Below are positions 13,330 to 14,729 of a DNA stretch of 14,729 bases, in pieces (position 1 is the first letter of the stretch; each line of letters opens with the position of its first letter). The notes beneath the pieces were generated by a model. The model was not told where the DNA came from and did not search any database. It saw only the letters and a list, made by a program, of their open reading frames with translations. Position numbers and translations under genes: made by a program. The stretch lies in contig JAEZDV010000184.1 in assembly GCA_023417985.1 (NCBI GenBank), positions 1 to 14,729 of the forward strand, written 5' to 3'. This DNA is from Actinomycetes bacterium. GTDB lineage: Bacteria > Actinomycetota > Actinomycetes > Mycobacteriales > Mycobacteriaceae.

Positions 13330-14561
13330 CTCCGGTCACCTCCTCGTCCGCCGGCGCTCGCCATACCGGCGGCGCGTGCCCGCTCCACCACTCGCGGCAG
13401 AGCGTCTATCAGTGCATCGATGTCGTCTCGGGTCGTGGTGTGTCCCAAGGAGAATCGCAACGATCCACGTGCCGTCGCGGGATCGGACCCCATCGCGACC
13501 AGCACGTGGCTCGGCCGCGCCACACCCGCCGTGCACGCCGAGCCGGTCGAACACTCGATCCCGGCCGCGTCGAGCAGCATCAGGAGCGAATCGCCCTCAC
13601 AGCCCGGGAACGTCAGGTGTGCGTTGTTGGGCAGCCGCCCGGCACCGCGGGGACCGTTGAGAATCACGTCCGGGACCACCGCCTCGACGCCGGCGACGAG
13701 ATGGTCGCGCAGCGCGGTGAGTTCGGCGGTTCGGGCGGGAAGGTCGGCACTCACCTCCCGCAGTGCAGCAGCCATGCCGACGATCGACGCCGTGTCCTGC
13801 GTGCCCGAGCGGATGTCCCGCTCGTGTCCTCCACCGTGGGAGAGGGGGACGCACGGGACCTGGCGTCCGAGCAGGAGCGCACCGACGCCTTGCGGGCCGC
13901 CGAACTTGTGGGCAGCGAGGGTGAGTGCGGACAATCCGCTCGCGGCGAAATCGACGGGCAGGTGGGCGACGGCCTGCACGGCGTCGCTGTGCATCGGCAC
14001 ATCGAATTCGGCGGCGACGGCGGACAACCGGCGGATCGGCATGATTGTGCCGACTTCGTTGTTCGCCCACATGATGGTGACGAGGGCGACCTCGTCGGGA
14101 TGGGCGGCAAGTTCGTCGCGGAGTACATCGGGGTCGACCCGGCCCGCCTCGTCCACGGGCAGCCAGGTGACGAGGGCCTGCTCGTGGTCGGCGAGCCATT
14201 GGACGGCGTCGAGGACGGCGTGGTGCTCGACCGCGCCGGCGACGATCCGGCGACGTCGCGGATCCTGGGCGCGCCGGCCCCAGTAGATGCCCTTTACGGC
14301 GAGATTGTCGCCCTCGGTGCCACCGGAGACGAAGATCACCTCGGAGGGTCGCGCACCGAGTTCGGCGGCGATCGATTCGCGCGCTTCCTCTATCCGGCGG
14401 CGAGCCGCACGTCCCGAGCCGTGCAGGGACGAGGCGTTACCGGTCGTGGCGAAGACCTCGGTCATCGCGTCGATCGCCGCAGGCAGCATCGGCGTGGTCG
14501 CGGCGTGATCGAGATAGACGGTTTTCGAGGTACCGGAGGATCCGGTGGCGGGCGAGGTCAT
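13326..14561 (-). CDS. iscS: Cysteine desulfurase (IscS/NifS class I type)
   Basis: 411 residues. This PLP enzyme removes sulfur from cysteine, giving alanine and an enzyme persulfide. The start Val-Tyr-Leu-Asp-His-Ala-Ala-Thr-Thr-Pro is the family hallmark. His113-His114 (Val-Glu-His-His-Ala-Val) stacks on the cofactor, Asp193 and Gln196 (His-Ser-Asp-Ala-Val-Gln) contact it, and Lys219 (Ala-His-Lys-Phe-Gly-Gly) forms the Schiff base. The catalytic Cys343 sits in Ser-Thr-Gly-Ser-Ala-Cys-Thr-Ala-Gly, the long flexible loop of the IscS group rather than the SufS type. No iscU or isc scaffold genes are adjacent. The direct overlap with mnmA points to tRNA thiolation as a main outlet. First gene of a three-gene unit; a TATCCT box lies 9 bases before the ATG. 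Confidence 0.95.
   Translation of the reverse strand: MTSPATGSSGTSKTVYLDHAATTPMLPAAIDAMTEVFATTGNASSLHGSGRAARRRIEEARESIAAELGARPSEVIFVSGGTEGDNLAVKGIYWGRRAQDPRRRRIVAGAVEHHAVLDAVQWLADHEQALVTWLPVDEAGRVDPDVLRDELAAHPDEVALVTIMWANNEVGTIMPIRRLSAVAAEFDVPMHSDAVQAVAHLPVDFAASGLSALTLAAHKFGGPQGVGALLLGRQVPCVPLSHGGGHERDIRSGTQDTASIVGMAAALREVSADLPARTAELTALRDHLVAGVEAVVPDVILNGPRGAGRLPNNAHLTFPGCEGDSLLMLLDAAGIECSTGSACTAGVARPSHVLVAMGSDPATARGSLRFSLGHTTTRDDIDALIDALPRVVERARAAGMASAGGRGGDRR
13336..13343 (-). promoter_or_regulatory. Strong ribosome-binding site of mnmA inside the desulfurase gene
   Basis: On the minus strand GGAGGTGA lies six bases before the mnmA ATG, within the last codons of the desulfurase gene. It is close to a full complement of the 16S rRNA tail, so mnmA can initiate independently as well as by coupling. 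Confidence 0.7.
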
Positions 14562-14570
14562 GACCGATCC

Positions 14571-14576
14571 AGGATA
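14571..14576 (-). promoter_or_regulatory. Candidate -10 box for the desulfurase-mnmA unit
   Basis: TATCCT on the minus strand ends 9 bases before the desulfurase ATG. A GCGACA at 14596-14601 resembles the second half of a -35 box but at a long spacing of 19 bases. Only a weak GGATC ribosome site is present, so a very short leader is possible. Confidence 0.4.
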
Positions 14577-14664
14577 GCGGGTGAGTGGGGGTGGCTGTCG
14601 CGGTCACCGCCTCCGAGCGGCCGCATGCGGCAAGTGTCACGTTTCGGCGGCCGTCGTCGCACCC

Positions 14665-14728
14665 TCACACCTGCACGAATCCGGCCCCTGCGACGAGCGC
14701 GGCCCCGTCCCGGAGATCCGGAACGGGG
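14665..14728 (-). CDS. Possible C-terminal end of a gene entering from the right (partial)
   Basis: A minus-strand frame is open from the window edge to a TGA at 14665-14667 and would encode only the last 20 residues, ending Gly-Ala-Gly-Phe-Val-Gln-Val. Sixteen of 20 third positions are G or C, as in the neighbouring genes, and the composition is protein-like. No family can be recognised from so short a tail. The same bases form a hairpin, so this may be a terminator region instead. Confidence 0.3.
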   Translation of the reverse strand, partial: PVPDLRDGAALVAGAGFVQV

Positions 14729-14729
14729 C
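14702..14729. terminator. Hairpin at the window edge, possible terminator
   Basis: GCCCCGTCCCGG (14702-14713) pairs with CCGGAACGGGGC (14718-14729) across the loop AGAT, 12 positions with one mismatch. It may extend past the edge. It would suit a terminator between the desulfurase promoter and an upstream gene, unless the stretch is coding. The remaining bases from 14562 to 14701 show only the promoter candidate. Confidence 0.35.

Noticed and set aside
11935..14286. 783-codon + strand frame opposite the MetE-like, mnmA and desulfurase genes
   Set aside because: Antisense to three genes with intact catalytic motifs; composition typical of a GC-rich shadow frame.
1..14729. Mobile elements, CRISPR arrays, phage or defence islands
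   Set aside because: No transposase, integrase, spaced repeat array or terminal inverted repeats were seen, and gene content is largely conserved housekeeping.

Overview
The window is GC-rich actinobacterial chromosome. Gene content and order (cysteine desulfurase, mnmA, MetE-like protein, ligA, then gatC and gatA with an ACT-domain gene divergent from gatC) match the ligA-gat neighbourhood of the mycolic-acid actinomycetes, where Mycobacterium tuberculosis has the same genes around Rv3011c-Rv3025c. Rhodococcus or a close relative is the best guess. This rests on recalled synteny and protein character; no search was run. GTG starts, overlapping ATGA/GTGA gene junctions, and promoters placed almost on the start codon fit that group.

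Layout from left to right. (1) 3-1783, + strand: the C-terminal part of a small secreted or membrane-anchored prokaryotic phospholipase A2-like protein, overlapping by 4 bases a multi-pass membrane alpha/beta-hydrolase. A perfect 15-bp hairpin follows and is shared with the convergent gatA. (2) 1858-3629, - strand: gatC-gatA, two subunits of the tRNA-dependent amidotransferase, overlapping by 4 bases; gatB is not in the window. (3) 3630-3945: a regulatory gap with an inverted repeat and a repeated 10-mer. (4) 3946-4596, + strand: an ACT-domain protein. (5) 4616-6055: a VOC (glyoxalase-like) protein divergent from a WYL-type HTH regulator, with a perfect 13-bp palindrome between them. (6) 6068-8899, - strand: a YhgE/Pip-family membrane protein preceded by an ABC-type nucleotide-binding domain protein whose ATPase motifs are all degenerate. 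(7) 9036-11123, - strand: ligA. (8) 11213-14561, - strand: cysteine desulfurase, mnmA and a MetE-like protein joined by 4-base overlaps. (9) 14562-14729: promoter region, a hairpin, and possibly the end of another minus-strand gene.

Most of the window is housekeeping: translation fidelity (GatCA), tRNA thiolation (desulfurase to MnmA) and DNA replication or repair (LigA). The accessory-looking parts are the lipase pair, the VOC/WYL divergent pair and the pseudo-ABC/YhgE pair. I saw no insertion sequences, CRISPR arrays, phage genes, tRNA or rRNA genes. The items most deserving a second look are the motif-less ABC partner of YhgE, the MetE-like protein coupled to mnmA with an Asp where the fourth zinc ligand is expected, and the two regulatory palindromes.
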